This document shows positions 18,741-28,120 of a stretch of 50,235 nucleotides of DNA, piece by piece. Each line of letters opens with the position of its first letter. Position 1 is the stretch's first letter. Origin of the DNA: Sporolactobacillus inulinus (GTDB taxonomy: Bacteria > Bacillota > Bacilli > Bacillales > Sporolactobacillaceae); contig NZ_BJMS01000024.1 of assembly GCF_006539285.1 (NCBI RefSeq), positions 1-50,235 of the forward strand, in the 5' to 3' direction. Under the pieces are notes generated by a model, which saw only the letters and a list, made by a program, of their open reading frames with translations, was not told the DNA's origin and did not search any database. The position numbers and the translations under genes are program-made.

Positions 18741-18809
18741 GATTCGGTCGTGTTCATTTATTTTTAAAGACGCGTGCGGAAATATAAGTGGTTCGATAAA
18801 GGAGTATTG

Positions 18810-20645
18810 ATGATGTTCACAAAAATGAAACGGCTGCTGATCGGCCGGCCATTGAAATCAAATGAATCAAGTGGGCAAAAGTTAAGTAAGTTTAAGGCAC
18901 TTGCAGTTCTGTCTTCTGATGCGCTGTCTTCGGTCGCTTATGGACCGGAACAAATTCTGATTGTTCTCATGGCTGCCGGGAGTACGGCTCTTTGGTTTTC
19001 CTTGCCGATTGGTATTGGTGTACTTATTCTGCTGATTGCACTAGTCTTATCGTATCAGCAAATCATTTATGCCTATCCGCAAGGCGGCGGCGCCTATATG
19101 GTGGCTAAAGAAAATCTTGGAACTAACTTTGGACTGACTGCCGGCGGGGCGCTGCTGGTTGACTATATATTAACGGTTGCCGTCAGTGTTTCGGCAGGAA
19201 CCGACGCCATTACCTCGGCGTTTCCTGCACTTCATACGCATAGTGTTACCGTCGCTGTTATCATTGTCATGATTATTACCATTCTGAATTTGCGTGGGCT
19301 GACGGATTCGGCAACCTTGTTGTCCTATCCTGTTTATTTCTTTGTGTTGATGATGCTCATTGTCATTGGCGGAGGTCTCTTTGCGTTGATGACCGGACAG
19401 TCTGCACCCATACATGAGCCGGCAGCGGTTGGTACGCCGGTTATGGGCATTGGTCTGTTCTTGATTCTGCGTGCTTTTTCATCCGGGTGTTCAGCGCTGA
19501 CCGGTGTCGAAGCCATCTCCAACGCCATTCCGAGTTTTAAAGAACCAGCACCGAAAAATGCGGCGCGTACGCTGCTGATGATGGGCGGAATTCTTGCAGT
19601 CCTGCTGCTCGGTATTGTTGGCTTAGCGTATTTATATGGGGTGCATCCATCCGGCGATCAAACGGTACTCTCGCAACTGGCGTCTCACTTATTTGGCCGC
19701 AACATTCTTTATTACATCATTCAGGTCTCTACAGCGTTGATCTTGATTCTTGCAGCGAACACCGGCTATTCTGCCTTTCCGTTACTGGCATTCAACTTGG
19801 CGAAGGATAAATATATGCCGCGGCCATTTAAAGTGAAAGGTGACCGTCTCGGCTACTCGAACGGAATCATTACCTTAGGCGCCTTGTCGATCCTCTTGCT
19901 GATTATTTTTAAAGGACGTACGGAAAGTTTGATTCCGCTTTATGCAGTCGGTGTGTTCATTCCATTTTCATTATCACAGACCGGGATGATCGTGCACTGG
20001 ATGAAGCGGCGTCCGTCCGGGTGGATCGGAAAATTGGTGATAAACCTGACCGGGGCTTTAATCTGCTACATGATTCTCGTCATCTTCTTCTTGACCAAAT
20101 TTCCGCAAATATGGCCGGTGCTGATCTTCGTACCGATCGTTGTCTTTATGTTTCATAAAATTCATGAACACTATGTGCTGGTTGCCGAGCAGCTCCGCGT
20201 GGATACTCGCCAGCCGGTACCGGTTATTCATGCTTCCGATAACATTATTGTCGTTCCGGTTGCAGGAATTACCAAAGTTGTCGAGCAATCGCTCACTTAT
20301 GCACGATCACTGTCGGATAATGTCATCGCTGTATTTGTCGGGGACAGTCCGGAAGCCATTCAAAAGATGGATGATACATGGAATGCGTGGAATCCAGGCG
20401 TACGATTAGTGACCATACATTCGCCCTACCGCAGCATTGTCAATCCACTCGACAAATTTATCAGTACGGTAAAATACAAGGCAGAAAAGCGCGGCGCAAC
20501 AGTGACCGTTGTCTTCCCGCAATTCTACACGAAGAAATGGTGGCAGAGCCTGCTGCACAACCAGTCCGGGGTATTGATCAAAGCAAGTTTGATTCGCCAT
20601 AAGGACATTGTGATCGCAACCGTTCCCTTTCATTTTAAAAAATAA
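18810..20645 (+). CDS. kimA: High-affinity potassium importer KimA
   Basis: Proton-coupled potassium uptake of the APC superfamily, in the cytoplasmic membrane. The protein is about 611 residues and follows remembered B. subtilis KimA (YdaO) closely: ALSSDALSSVAYGPEQIL, AYPQGGGAYMVAKENLG, SAGTDAITSAFPALH, SSGCSALTGVEAISNAIP and the end LVLATVPFHFKK-like VIATVPFHFKK. Twelve membrane segments fill residues about 35-450; the C-terminal 150 residues form the cytosolic UspA-like domain that binds c-di-AMP in characterised KimA. AAAGGAG precedes two adjacent ATG codons (18810, 18813); either may be the start. Confidence 0.94.
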   Translation: MMFTKMKRLLIGRPLKSNESSGQKLSKFKALAVLSSDALSSVAYGPEQILIVLMAAGSTALWFSLPIGIGVLILLIALVLSYQQIIYAYPQGGGAYMVAKENLGTNFGLTAGGALLVDYILTVAVSVSAGTDAITSAFPALHTHSVTVAVIIVMIITILNLRGLTDSATLLSYPVYFFVLMMLIVIGGGLFALMTGQSAPIHEPAAVGTPVMGIGLFLILRAFSSGCSALTGVEAISNAIPSFKEPAPKNAARTLLMMGGILAVLLLGIVGLAYLYGVHPSGDQTVLSQLASHLFGRNILYYIIQVSTALILILAANTGYSAFPLLAFNLAKDKYMPRPFKVKGDRLGYSNGIITLGALSILLLIIFKGRTESLIPLYAVGVFIPFSLSQTGMIVHWMKRRPSGWIGKLVINLTGALICYMILVIFFLTKFPQIWPVLIFVPIVVFMFHKIHEHYVLVAEQLRVDTRQPVPVIHASDNIIVVPVAGITKVVEQSLTYARSLSDNVIAVFVGDSPEAIQKMDDTWNAWNPGVRLVTIHSPYRSIVNPLDKFISTVKYKAEKRGATVTVVFPQFYTKKWWQSLLHNQSGVLIKASLIRHKDIVIATVPFHFKK

Positions 20646-20670
20646 TGCTCACAATAACGTTTTATTTTGC

Positions 20671-20703
20671 GCTTCAGAGAACATAGGCTGAAGCATTTTT
20701 TTT
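20671..20703 (+). terminator. Terminator of kimA
   Basis: GCTTCAG and CTGAAGC form a 7-bp stem with a 10-base loop, followed by a long T-run. Confidence 0.88.
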
Positions 20704-20774
20704 ACCCGAAAACAGACAATCTGCGCGTATGACCTGACTGCCTTTGGTTGATACACGGATTTGCTTTGCACCGC

Positions 20775-20806
20775 TTAAGCAAAAGTTAAGAATCCGTCGG
20801 TAAACT
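20775..20806 (+). promoter_or_regulatory. Putative OmpR-family operator and promoter before the exporter operon
   Basis: TTAAG occurs at 20775-20779 and 20786-20790, an 11-bp direct repeat, followed by a weak -10 TAAACT (20801-20806). An 11-bp direct repeat over the -35 region is the usual binding form of OmpR-type activators. The response regulator of the same cluster is the obvious candidate. Confidence 0.5.
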
Positions 20807-20853
20807 GAAATGCATAAACCAATACAAACGATGATGTCGGAGGGGTTATTGTC

Positions 20854-21882
20854 ATGAAGAAGATTTGGATCACGGTGCTTGTGGTCGTGCTTGCCTTAGG
20901 TGGAGGCGGTACATACTGGTATCTGTCGAAAAATAAAAATCAGGAAACGCAAACGCTCATTCCAACCACGAAGGTTCAGAAAGGAACACTCGAAACCAGT
21001 GTTGACGGATCAGGGGCGTTGGCGCCTGCCGTTGATGAAGATGTCACGATTGATGCAGAGGATGCGTCAAAGACGGTTGATGAAGTAAACGTTTCGAAAA
21101 ATGACACCGTTGAAAAAGGAGATAAGCTGCTGACCTTTACCGATGGCACAACGCTCACTGCACCGAAATCGGGGAGCGTAACCAGTGTCTCTGTTTACCA
21201 AGGAAGCCGGGTAAACACAGCTGAAAAGGTGGCCCATCTCACAAATTACAGCGATTTGAATACCGTTCTGTCCATCGATGAACTGGATATTTCGAAAATT
21301 AAAAAGGGTCAAAAGGTTACGGTTACGGTCAATGCTTTTCCAAATAAGACGTTCAGTGGAAAGGTAACATCAATTGCAAAGGAAGGTTCAATAACAAACG
21401 GGACCTCTTCTTTTGACGTTACCGTTCATTTAACAAAATCAACGCAATTGAAGCCAGGCATGACAACAACGGCAAAGATCATCCTTGAGAAAAAATCGAA
21501 TGTTCTCTATTTGCCGTCCGGAGCCGTACATCAAAACGGGAACAACTATTATGTTTATCAGTCAACGGGGTCAAGCGATTCGAATAACGAAGCTTTCCGC
21601 AGAAGCGCAAGTATGGAAAGCGAACGCGGCAGTCAGCAAACCGTATCGATCGGGATTCATAACGACCAATCGATTGAAATTAAGTCCGGACTTACAGAAG
21701 GACAGACGGTTCAGTTGAATCCGATAACCAAATCATCTCCCTCATCAACTTCAACGAACAGCAACCGAGGCCAAGGCCAATTTCAGATGATGCAAAACGG
21801 CGGAGCTATGAACGGCCAAGGGCAAGGACAAGGCAGACGTAACTTCGGCTCTGGTGGAAACGGAGGCGGACAACGGCCATGA
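20854..21882 (+). CDS. RND/HlyD-type adaptor of a MacA/YknX-like exporter
   Basis: Membrane-anchored adaptor of 342 residues. One N-terminal helix (about 4-24) anchors it; a lipoyl-like half motif and beta-barrel follow (VSVYQGSRVN, LKPGMTTTAKIILE). The last 50 residues are very low in complexity: Gly, Gln, Asn and Met, with repeats of GQGQ. Such tails are not part of the family core. GGAGGGG precedes the ATG. The stop overlaps the ATPase start by 4 bases (ATGA). Confidence 0.88.
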   Translation: MKKIWITVLVVVLALGGGGTYWYLSKNKNQETQTLIPTTKVQKGTLETSVDGSGALAPAVDEDVTIDAEDASKTVDEVNVSKNDTVEKGDKLLTFTDGTTLTAPKSGSVTSVSVYQGSRVNTAEKVAHLTNYSDLNTVLSIDELDISKIKKGQKVTVTVNAFPNKTFSGKVTSIAKEGSITNGTSSFDVTVHLTKSTQLKPGMTTTAKIILEKKSNVLYLPSGAVHQNGNNYYVYQSTGSSDSNNEAFRRSASMESERGSQQTVSIGIHNDQSIEIKSGLTEGQTVQLNPITKSSPSSTSTNSNRGQGQFQMMQNGGAMNGQGQGQGRRNFGSGGNGGGQRP

Positions 21883-22565
21883 CCGAAGCGATCATTACAA
21901 TGAAAGCTGTCGAAAAAACGTACCAGCTGGGCGGACAAGTGGTTCATGCACTCAATCGTATTCATCTAACCATTGAAGAAGGGGCTTTTGTCTCCATTGT
22001 GGGGCCCTCCGGTTCGGGAAAATCGACCTTGATGAACATCATCGGCTGTCTGGACAAACCAGATAGCGGCAGTTACGTGTTAGGCGGCAGCGCCGTTGAT
22101 CGACTCAAGGATCGCGATTTGGCTGAGATCCGAAACCAAAAAATTGGCTTCATTTTTCAAAACTTTAATCTTTTAGGCAAGATGACCGCGTTAGAAAATG
22201 TTGAACTGCCGTTGATTTATCGCGGGGTCAAAACAAAGGAACGGAAGGCACGAGCACGCGAATGTTTGGAGGCTGTTGGACTAAAAGAACGGGCTGCACA
22301 TCGGCCAAATCAGCTTTCAGGCGGACAGCAGCAACGCGTTGCCATTGCCCGGGCGCTGGCCGGGCAGCCGCAAATTTTGCTGGCCGACGAACCAACCGGC
22401 GCTTTGGACAGCAAGACAAGCGACGATATTATGGCGCTGCTTACTGCGCTGAATCATCAAGGCCGCACCATTGTTCTGATCACCCATGATTTGGAGGTAG
22501 CGCGCAAGGCGACGCGGACCGTTAGCATTCGCGACGGTAAACTGCAGGAAGGTGAGCATATCTGA
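21879..22565 (+). CDS. ABC transporter ATPase, MacB/LolD/YknY-type
   Basis: ATPase of 228 residues driving the export complex. Walker [11 protein letters not shown]-loop [21 protein letters not shown], signature [15 protein letters not shown], Walker [13 protein letters not shown] and the switch His in LITHDLEVA are all intact. The sequence class matches the MacB/FtsE-like export group rather than importers. It overlaps its neighbours at both ends, so the three genes form one unit. Confidence 0.93.
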   Translation: MTEAIITMKAVEKTYQLGGQVVHALNRIHLTIEEGAFVSIVGPSGSGKSTLMNIIGCLDKPDSGSYVLGGSAVDRLKDRDLAEIRNQKIGFIFQNFNLLGKMTALENVELPLIYRGVKTKERKARARECLEAVGLKERAAHRPNQLSGGQQQRVAIARALAGQPQILLADEPTGALDSKTSDDIMALLTALNHQGRTIVLITHDLEVARKATRTVSIRDGKLQEGEHI

Positions 22566-23728
22566 TGAACGTATTCACATCTATTAAAATGGCTGTGCGC
22601 AATATTCAGGGCAATAAACTGCGTTCGTTTCTGACCATGCTGGGCATCATTATCGGTGTTGGCTCCGTCATTGCCCTGCTTGCGATTGGTCAAGGGTCGA
22701 GCAAATCGGTGGCCGATAGTGTAAACAGCCTAGGCACCAATCTCATCACCGTAAATATTACCAATACGGATACCTATTTTACGATGGATCAGTTAAAGCA
22801 AGTGAAACAAGCAACTGGGGTTAAACATGTTGCGCCGGTGCTGAGCGGGAGAAATACCTTTCAGAAGGGCAGTACGTCCACGACTGCCAGTGTCACAGGA
22901 ACAACATCGAGTTATTTGTCAATTCGGCAAATGACGGTGAAGGAAGGCCGCTTTATTTCTTCACTTGATGAAAAATTTCGGCAGAAGGTGGTTGTGCTTG
23001 GCAGCGATCTTGCAACGACGCTCTTTGAAAATCAGTCGCCGATCGACAAGTATGTGCGGATTGACGGCGCAAACTATTTGGTCGTTGGTGTCTTGAACAG
23101 CAAGGGCGGTTCGATGGGGACAAGCAGCGATGATGCTGCTTTCCTTCCTTACTCAACCGCGCAGCGTCTGCAGCAAACGACGTATATTACTCAATTTTAT
23201 GCGCAGGCAGAGAATCAGCAGTCGGTTAATCTTGCAATGGCCGCTATTTCACGTGTGATGAGCGAAACCTACAGCGATTCGGATGATTACAGTGTTGTAA
23301 ATCAGCAGGATGTTATGGAAGCAATGCGCGCAGTGACCGATTCAATGACGATGCTGCTTACAGGCATTGCCGGAATTTCTTTACTCGTCGGTGGGATCGG
23401 GATTATGAACATTATGCTTGTTTCGGTAACCGAGCGAACACGAGAAATCGGGATTAGAAAAGCGATCGGAGCGAAACGTCGCGATATTATGCTGCAATTT
23501 TTAATTGAATCCGCGGTGCTTAGTATGCTTGGTGGGTTGTGCGGCGCAGCCATTGGCGTTTTGACTGCAAAAGTCTATGAATTGACCGCCGGAGCCACAA
23601 TTGTCTTTTCGTTGCCGATCATGACCGCTGCCTTTCTTTTCTCGGCAATTGTCGGCATTATCTTCGGCGTTTTCCCGGCATACAAAGCATCAAAACTTAA
23701 ACCGATTGACGCGTTGCGTACGGAGTGA
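22565..23728 (+). CDS. FtsX-like permease of the MacB/YknZ type
   Basis: Permease of 387 residues with four membrane segments: one near residues 18-40, then a large extracellular MacB-PCD domain (about 45-255), and three near the C-terminus (about 268, 320 and 355). GIGIMNIMLVSVTERTREIGIRKAIGAKRRDI is the conserved FtsX-type coupling segment. The ATG overlaps the ATPase stop by one base. Such systems export peptides, antibiotics or toxins; the substrate here is unknown. Confidence 0.92.
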   Translation: MNVFTSIKMAVRNIQGNKLRSFLTMLGIIIGVGSVIALLAIGQGSSKSVADSVNSLGTNLITVNITNTDTYFTMDQLKQVKQATGVKHVAPVLSGRNTFQKGSTSTTASVTGTTSSYLSIRQMTVKEGRFISSLDEKFRQKVVVLGSDLATTLFENQSPIDKYVRIDGANYLVVGVLNSKGGSMGTSSDDAAFLPYSTAQRLQQTTYITQFYAQAENQQSVNLAMAAISRVMSETYSDSDDYSVVNQQDVMEAMRAVTDSMTMLLTGIAGISLLVGGIGIMNIMLVSVTERTREIGIRKAIGAKRRDIMLQFLIESAVLSMLGGLCGAAIGVLTAKVYELTAGATIVFSLPIMTAAFLFSAIVGIIFGVFPAYKASKLKPIDALRTE

Positions 23729-23794
23729 ACGTGTTTCACCTTTTGACAATTCTGTGTAAAATAAAGGGTATGAAGGATGAATGGTGGGAGAAGC

Positions 23795-24466
23795 ATGAGG
23801 CTGTTGGCTGTTGAAGATAACACCTATCTACGTCAAGAAATTGTCCGCCTGCTGCAAGAGGACTATACGGTTGACTCAGCAGAAGACGGCGATGAAGCGC
23901 TGTATCAGGCGGAACAGAATATCTATGATGCGATCATACTCGATGTGATGCTGCCGGGACTGGACGGCTTTGAGGTTACGAAACAGATCCGTAAAAAAGG
24001 GGTCGAAACACCGATTATTTTTCTGACGGCACGCGATGCGGTGGATGATCGCGTCAAGGGGCTGAACCTCGGCGGCGATGACTATATCGTTAAGCCGTTC
24101 CAAAATCAGGAATTGAAAGCCAGAATCGCAGCGATTTTGCGCCGGAGTTCACCGATGTCGCTCGACCACATCCTCCGCTATAAAGGCATTGCAATTGATA
24201 ACAAACGTAAACAGATCAAGGTGGATGGCGATCTGCTTTCTTTCACGACAAAGCAATATGATCTGCTCGAATATTTGGTACAGAACGAGGATCAAATTCT
24301 TACACGAGAGCAGATTTTTGACCGGATCTGGGGTTTTGATTCGGATACAACCGTGGGCATAGTCGAAGTGTACATCCACCAACTGCGCAAAAAACTGAAA
24401 AAGTATGCCTATGACGCCGACATCCACACCGTGCGCGGCATCGGCTATATGCTGACGGATAAGTGA
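23795..24466 (+). CDS. OmpR/PhoB-family response regulator
   Basis: A 223-residue two-component regulator. The receiver (1-115) has the acidic pair ED (7-8), phospho-acceptor Asp in ILDVMLPG and Lys in YIVKPF. The winged-helix DNA-binding domain follows (about 128-222), with TKQYDLLEYL and TVGIVEVYIHQLRKKL. ATG 23795 after GTGGGAG gives the standard N-terminus MRLLAVEDN; ATG 23777 and 23781 are less likely. It lies 66 bases after the exporter permease and 8 bases before the kinase. It probably controls the exporter through the TTAAG repeats. Confidence 0.92.
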   Translation: MRLLAVEDNTYLRQEIVRLLQEDYTVDSAEDGDEALYQAEQNIYDAIILDVMLPGLDGFEVTKQIRKKGVETPIIFLTARDAVDDRVKGLNLGGDDYIVKPFQNQELKARIAAILRRSSPMSLDHILRYKGIAIDNKRKQIKVDGDLLSFTTKQYDLLEYLVQNEDQILTREQIFDRIWGFDSDTTVGIVEVYIHQLRKKLKKYAYDADIHTVRGIGYMLTDK

Positions 24467-24474
24467 GTGAATCC

Positions 24475-25797
24475 ATGGATCTTTTTCGAAAAACACTCAT
24501 CAAACTGACCATTTTAAATGCTGCGCTTCTGATTTTACTTCTTAGCTTATTAGGCGGAACGATCTACTTTTACGAGAAAAATGTAACCTTTCGAAACAGT
24601 GATCAAGCTTTGATGAAATCCGTTGACAGTCCTGACGTCCCAAGAATGAACCAAAGACCCATGCCGGGCGGCGGAATGGTCGAGCAGCGCCTGCGCAATC
24701 CAAGACTCTATTGGGTCATTGTTAATGCGAAGAATGAACAAAAAAAATCCAGTCTGGATTTTGCTGAGGGCACCCAAGTTTCCAAGCGGTTTTTCAAACC
24801 TTTTTTAACCGCAACATCAGAAAATAGTGTTGAACAGCGAGTGGATGACAATTATTACCATTTACTCGTCAGAAAAGCAGATATCGATGGACAAGCCTTT
24901 AAAGTTATTTTTATTAACGATGTGACTGCGGAAAAGAATCTCTTAAAAACCCTTCAGATGATTATTTTGTTAGGGCTTGCCATTGGCGCTTTTGTGTCGA
25001 TCATTGCCGGCTACTTTCTGGCGTGGCGTGCGCTTCAGCCGATTGAAAAGGCGTGGAATCGACAAAATCGGTTTGTCGCCGATGCGTCTCATGAGTTGCG
25101 TACGCCGCTTTCAATCATTCAATTGAAAATCGAAGGACTGTTGCGGCAACCGCGGCAAAAAGTGCAGGAATCCGGCGAGGACATTGCAGTAATGCTTGAT
25201 GAGACACGCCGCCTCTCCAAGCTTGTCGGCAATTTACTGACCCTTGCCCGTAGTGATGCCAACCGTCTTGAAGTCACACTCGCGCCGTTTGACCTAAAGG
25301 CAATGTTTAAAAAGGTAACAGAGCCATTCTCGGAGATGGCTGAATTTGAAGAGAAAGCATTTTCACTTGAAGTATCGGAAGATCCCATTTATATTAATGG
25401 GGATGAACAGCGTGTGCATCAGCTGCTCGTTATTCTACTCGATAATGCGATGAAATTCACATCGAAAAACGGAGCGATTCAAGTGGCTTGCTCGCGTGAA
25501 AACAAATTTGCCAAGCTGACCGTATCGGATAGCGGCTGCGGACTTTCTGAGAAAGAACTCCCGCATATTTTCGATCGGTTCTATCAGGCCGATCAATCGC
25601 GAACGGAACGAAAAGGGACCGGTCTCGGGCTGTCGATCGCCGATTGGATCGTCAGCAAACATCGTGGCAAAATCGAAGTAGAAAGCGAGCTGGGCAAAGG
25701 GACAACCTTTACCGTACGGCTGCCATTAATGAAAAACGAGCCGGAGATTGAGCGCAACGCGCAAGGAGAGGATGCGGAACATGACGAAAAAGCTTGA
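24475..25797 (+). CDS. Membrane sensor histidine kinase
   Basis: A 440-residue kinase. TM1 is about 11-33 and TM2 about 161-184, enclosing a roughly 125-residue extracytoplasmic sensor domain with no fold I recognise; it holds a Met/Pro/Gly stretch RPMPGGGM near 61-68. The phospho-acceptor is His206 in [10 protein letters not shown]. The ATPase domain has an N-box [15 protein letters not shown] and GTGLGLSI. No clear HAMP domain separates TM2 from the dimerisation helix. ATG 24475 is chosen; GTG 24463 overlaps the regulator stop. Its end overlaps msrA by 17 bases. Confidence 0.9.
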   Translation: MDLFRKTLIKLTILNAALLILLLSLLGGTIYFYEKNVTFRNSDQALMKSVDSPDVPRMNQRPMPGGGMVEQRLRNPRLYWVIVNAKNEQKKSSLDFAEGTQVSKRFFKPFLTATSENSVEQRVDDNYYHLLVRKADIDGQAFKVIFINDVTAEKNLLKTLQMIILLGLAIGAFVSIIAGYFLAWRALQPIEKAWNRQNRFVADASHELRTPLSIIQLKIEGLLRQPRQKVQESGEDIAVMLDETRRLSKLVGNLLTLARSDANRLEVTLAPFDLKAMFKKVTEPFSEMAEFEEKAFSLEVSEDPIYINGDEQRVHQLLVILLDNAMKFTSKNGAIQVACSRENKFAKLTVSDSGCGLSEKELPHIFDRFYQADQSRTERKGTGLGLSIADWIVSKHRGKIEVESELGKGTTFTVRLPLMKNEPEIERNAQGEDAEHDEKA

Positions 25798-26314
25798 GAA
25801 GGCCACGTTCGCCGGAGGCTGTTTCTGGTGCATGGTCAAGCCTTTTGATACATTGCCGGGCATTGAATCGGTGGTTTCCGGTTATACAGGCGGAACCGTT
25901 GAAAACCCAACCTATGAACAAGTGAAAACAGGGACAACCGGTCATATGGAGGCGGTTCAGATCGATTTTGATCCGGATCTTTTTCCCTACGAAAGACTGC
26001 TCGAACTCTATTGGACACAGGTTGATCCAACCGATGATGAGGGACAATTCTTTGATCGCGGTTCCAATTACCGAACCGCGATCTTTTATCATACCGCAGA
26101 GCAAAAGACGCTGGCGGAACAATCGAAAGCAGCCCTGGCTGCAAGCGGCCGCTTCCGCAAACCGATTGTGACGCGGATCCTTCCAGAAGCGCCGTTTTAT
26201 CCGGCCGAGGAAGAACATCAGAAATTTTACAGGAAACACCCGGATCGCTATAAAGCCGAACGTGAGGAATCCGGACGCGATGCGTTTATTAAGGAAACTT
26301 GGGGGAATGAGTGA
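25781..26314 (+). CDS. msrA: Peptide methionine-S-sulfoxide reductase
   Basis: Repairs the S form of methionine sulfoxide in proteins. The active site GGCFWC has catalytic Cys14; [22 protein letters not shown] and the [10 protein letters not shown] region are family hallmarks. Length is 177 residues. ATG 25781 follows AAGGAGAGG and overlaps the kinase gene, so it is translationally coupled to the sensor-exporter cluster. The DRGSNYR region holds a perfect 11-bp inverted repeat (26054-26083). No MsrB domain is fused and no msrB follows. Confidence 0.95.
   Translation: MTKKLEKATFAGGCFWCMVKPFDTLPGIESVVSGYTGGTVENPTYEQVKTGTTGHMEAVQIDFDPDLFPYERLLELYWTQVDPTDDEGQFFDRGSNYRTAIFYHTAEQKTLAEQSKAALAASGRFRKPIVTRILPEAPFYPAEEEHQKFYRKHPDRYKAEREESGRDAFIKETWGNE
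26054..26087 (+). repeat. Perfect 11-bp hairpin inside msrA with a T-run
   Basis: GATCGCGGTTC (26054-26064) and GAACCGCGATC (26073-26083) flank 8 bases, and TTTT follows on the plus strand. It sits in the codons for the conserved DRGSNYRTA motif. The shape is that of an intrinsic terminator, though the T-run is short. Confidence 0.6.
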
Positions 26315-26349
26315 ACGGGGCGGATCATTCATTATCTTACGGATAACCA

Positions 26350-26410
26350 CAAAAAGTAGTCCATCACGCAGGAAGGAGGCGGATGGATAACTTTTTGCTT
26401 TCTTTTTAAG
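26350..26410. terminator. Bidirectional terminator after msrA
   Basis: CAAAAAGT-ag-TCCATC pairs with GATGGA-ta-ACTTTTTG around a 16-base loop, and a T-rich stretch follows on the plus strand. The A-run on one side and T-run on the other fit a terminator used from both strands. Confidence 0.7.
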
Positions 26411-26428
26411 AACAGGACCCGCGTGCAA

Positions 26429-26611
26429 TCAATCGTGCTGCTGCGTTAAGGTAAGCGTTAAATCCGTGTTTCCCTTAGACCAATTCAAAAGTTCAAGAAT
26501 TTGTCCCTTCTTAAGTGTAAACGAAGCGGTCGACTTTTTTTGGCTAAGATCAAAACTCTTTCCACCATTAGCGGACTTTAGCAGAAAAAATCCCCAATTA
26601 ATTAGCGACAA
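26429..26611 (-). pseudogene. Small minus-strand ORF, possibly a gene remnant
   Basis: A 60-codon frame with the rare start TTG, no ribosome site, and an in-frame stop three codons upstream. The translation looks protein-like (GGKSFDLSQKKSTASFTLKKGQ region) and ends in a T/L-rich tail, but I recognise no family. Facing msrA across a bidirectional terminator suggests a real gene once ended here. It may be the 3' end of a decayed gene, a small protein or chance. Confidence is low. Confidence 0.3.
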
Positions 26612-26725
26612 AATTCGTCAAGTTTATTATTGAGTCAAGAAATAATTCTGTCGGATGAGGTTGCAATAAGAGGAAAACATGCACCGTTTGGATCGGGTGA
26701 GGAATGCTTTTATGATAATTAGCTC

Positions 26726-26754
26726 TTGAAAAAAACGCGACAGTCATGTAAACT
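26726..26754 (+). promoter_or_regulatory. Promoter of the S-box methionine operon
   Basis: TTGAAA (26726-26731) and TAAACT (26749-26754) are 17 bases apart. Transcription would start about 20 bases before the S-box aptamer. Confidence 0.75.
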
Positions 26755-26781
26755 ATGTAACAACTAAACAAGATGTTCAGA

Positions 26782-26943
26782 TTCTTATCAAGAGAAGCCG
26801 AGGGACTGGCCCGATGAAGCTTCAGCAACCGTCGCCGCAATATGCGCGACAAGGTGCTAATTCCAGCAGACGCCGACGCAGTCTGAGGGATAAGAAGAAA
26901 CATGGCGGATAAAGCCTTCTTCTTATCGAAGAAGGTTTTTTTT
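26782..26943 (+). promoter_or_regulatory. SAM-I (S-box) riboswitch with terminator
   Basis: The aptamer (26782-26896) starts with TTCTTATCAAGAGAAG and closes with GAGGGATAAGAA; the conserved cores GAGGGACTGGCCCGATGAAGC (split over P2), CAGCAACC and AAGGTGCTAATTCC are all present. A terminator follows: CCTTCTTC and GAAGAAGG with a long T-run (26914-26943). Known biology: S-adenosylmethionine stabilises the aptamer and lets the terminator form, so methionine genes are shut when SAM is plentiful. Confidence 0.97.
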
Positions 26944-26998
26944 ATACGCTTTTCTGGCACACGAGTTGGAACTTGATATTTTTTGGGAGGCATGTGGC

Positions 26999-28120
26999 AT
27001 GGCGTCATATCAAACAGAAACAAAACTCGCGCAAATTGGCAATGGCTTTGATGAACTTGGGGCGGTGAATGCGCCAATCTATTTATCTACTGCATACAAG
27101 CATGAAGGAATCGGAATTTCAAAAGGCTTCGACTACACGCGGACCGGCAATCCGACACGTTCAATTCTCGAAAAAGCGATTGCCGATGTTGAAGGCGGTC
27201 AAGAAGGTTTTGCCTGCAGCTCGGGAATGAGTGCCATCCAACTGGTGCTCCAGTTATTCAGCAGTGGTGATCATATTATTGCATCACGAGATTTGTACGG
27301 CGGCACTTTTCGCCTCTTTGACATTCTCAAGGAGCAGTATCATCTTTCATTTTCCTACTGGGACGGCGAAAGCCTTGATGAACTGACTGACCTTGTCTGT
27401 CCGGAGACTAAAGCAATCTTTATCGAGACGCCAACCAATCCGCTGATGCACGAGGTTGACTTGTCGGCGATTGCCAAAATCACAAAGCAAAACGATTTTC
27501 TGTTGATCGTGGACAATACGTTTTATACGCCAATCCTGCAGCGACCGATTGAACAAGGTGCCGATCTTGTTGTACACAGCGCGACCAAGTATTTAGCCGG
27601 ACACAATGATGTGCTGGCCGGTCTTGTTGTCTCAAACGTCACGAAGGTTACTGAGAAACTGCGTCTCTACCATAACAGCTGTGGCGCCGTCCTTGATCCA
27701 TTTTCTTCTTGGCTGGTGATTCGCGGATTGAAGACTCTTGCTTTGCGGATACGCCAGCACCAAGAAAATGCCCGTAAAATTGTCGCTTATCTTGAAGAGC
27801 AGCCGCTTGTGACGAAGGTGCTCTATCCGGGAAAAGGCGGCATGGTCAGCTTTGAATTAACATCACCGAAGCAGGTTGAACCGTTCCTGACTGCACTAAA
27901 GCTGATTACCTTTGCGGAAAGTCTTGGCGGTGTCGAAAGCTTGATTACTTATCCGGCAACGCAAACCCATGCGGATATTCCTGAAGCACTTCGCTTGAAA
28001 TACGGTTTGTCCAATTCACTGCTGCGTCTATCAACCGGTATTGAACATTCGGACGACTTGATTACCGACCTTGATCAAGCCTTTGAATCTTTAAAAGTAG
28101 GAGTGGTTGAACATGAGTGA
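26999..28120 (+). CDS. metI: Cystathionine gamma-synthase / O-acetylhomoserine thiolyase
   Basis: PLP enzyme of the Cys/Met metabolism family, joining an activated homoserine with cysteine or sulfide. [18 protein letters not shown] and the PLP-lysine motif [12 protein letters not shown] are present. ATG 26999 lies 8 bases after GGGAGG and gives 373 residues, the B. subtilis MetI length; the earlier frame from 26966 has no ribosome site. It is the first gene after the S-box and overlaps metC by 8 bases. Confidence 0.93.
   Translation: MASYQTETKLAQIGNGFDELGAVNAPIYLSTAYKHEGIGISKGFDYTRTGNPTRSILEKAIADVEGGQEGFACSSGMSAIQLVLQLFSSGDHIIASRDLYGGTFRLFDILKEQYHLSFSYWDGESLDELTDLVCPETKAIFIETPTNPLMHEVDLSAIAKITKQNDFLLIVDNTFYTPILQRPIEQGADLVVHSATKYLAGHNDVLAGLVVSNVTKVTEKLRLYHNSCGAVLDPFSSWLVIRGLKTLALRIRQHQENARKIVAYLEEQPLVTKVLYPGKGGMVSFELTSPKQVEPFLTALKLITFAESLGGVESLITYPATQTHADIPEALRLKYGLSNSLLRLSTGIEHSDDLITDLDQAFESLKVGVVEHE

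Noticed and set aside
23742-23776. Separate sigma-A or sigma-B promoter before the response regulator
   Set aside because: TTGACA is present but no -10 lies at normal spacing, and GGGTAT has no GTTT block 12-15 bases upstream; read-through from the exporter is more likely.
26598-27077. 159-codon minus-strand ORF
   Set aside because: It runs antisense through the S-box riboswitch, its promoter and the metI start, with no ribosome site or family match.
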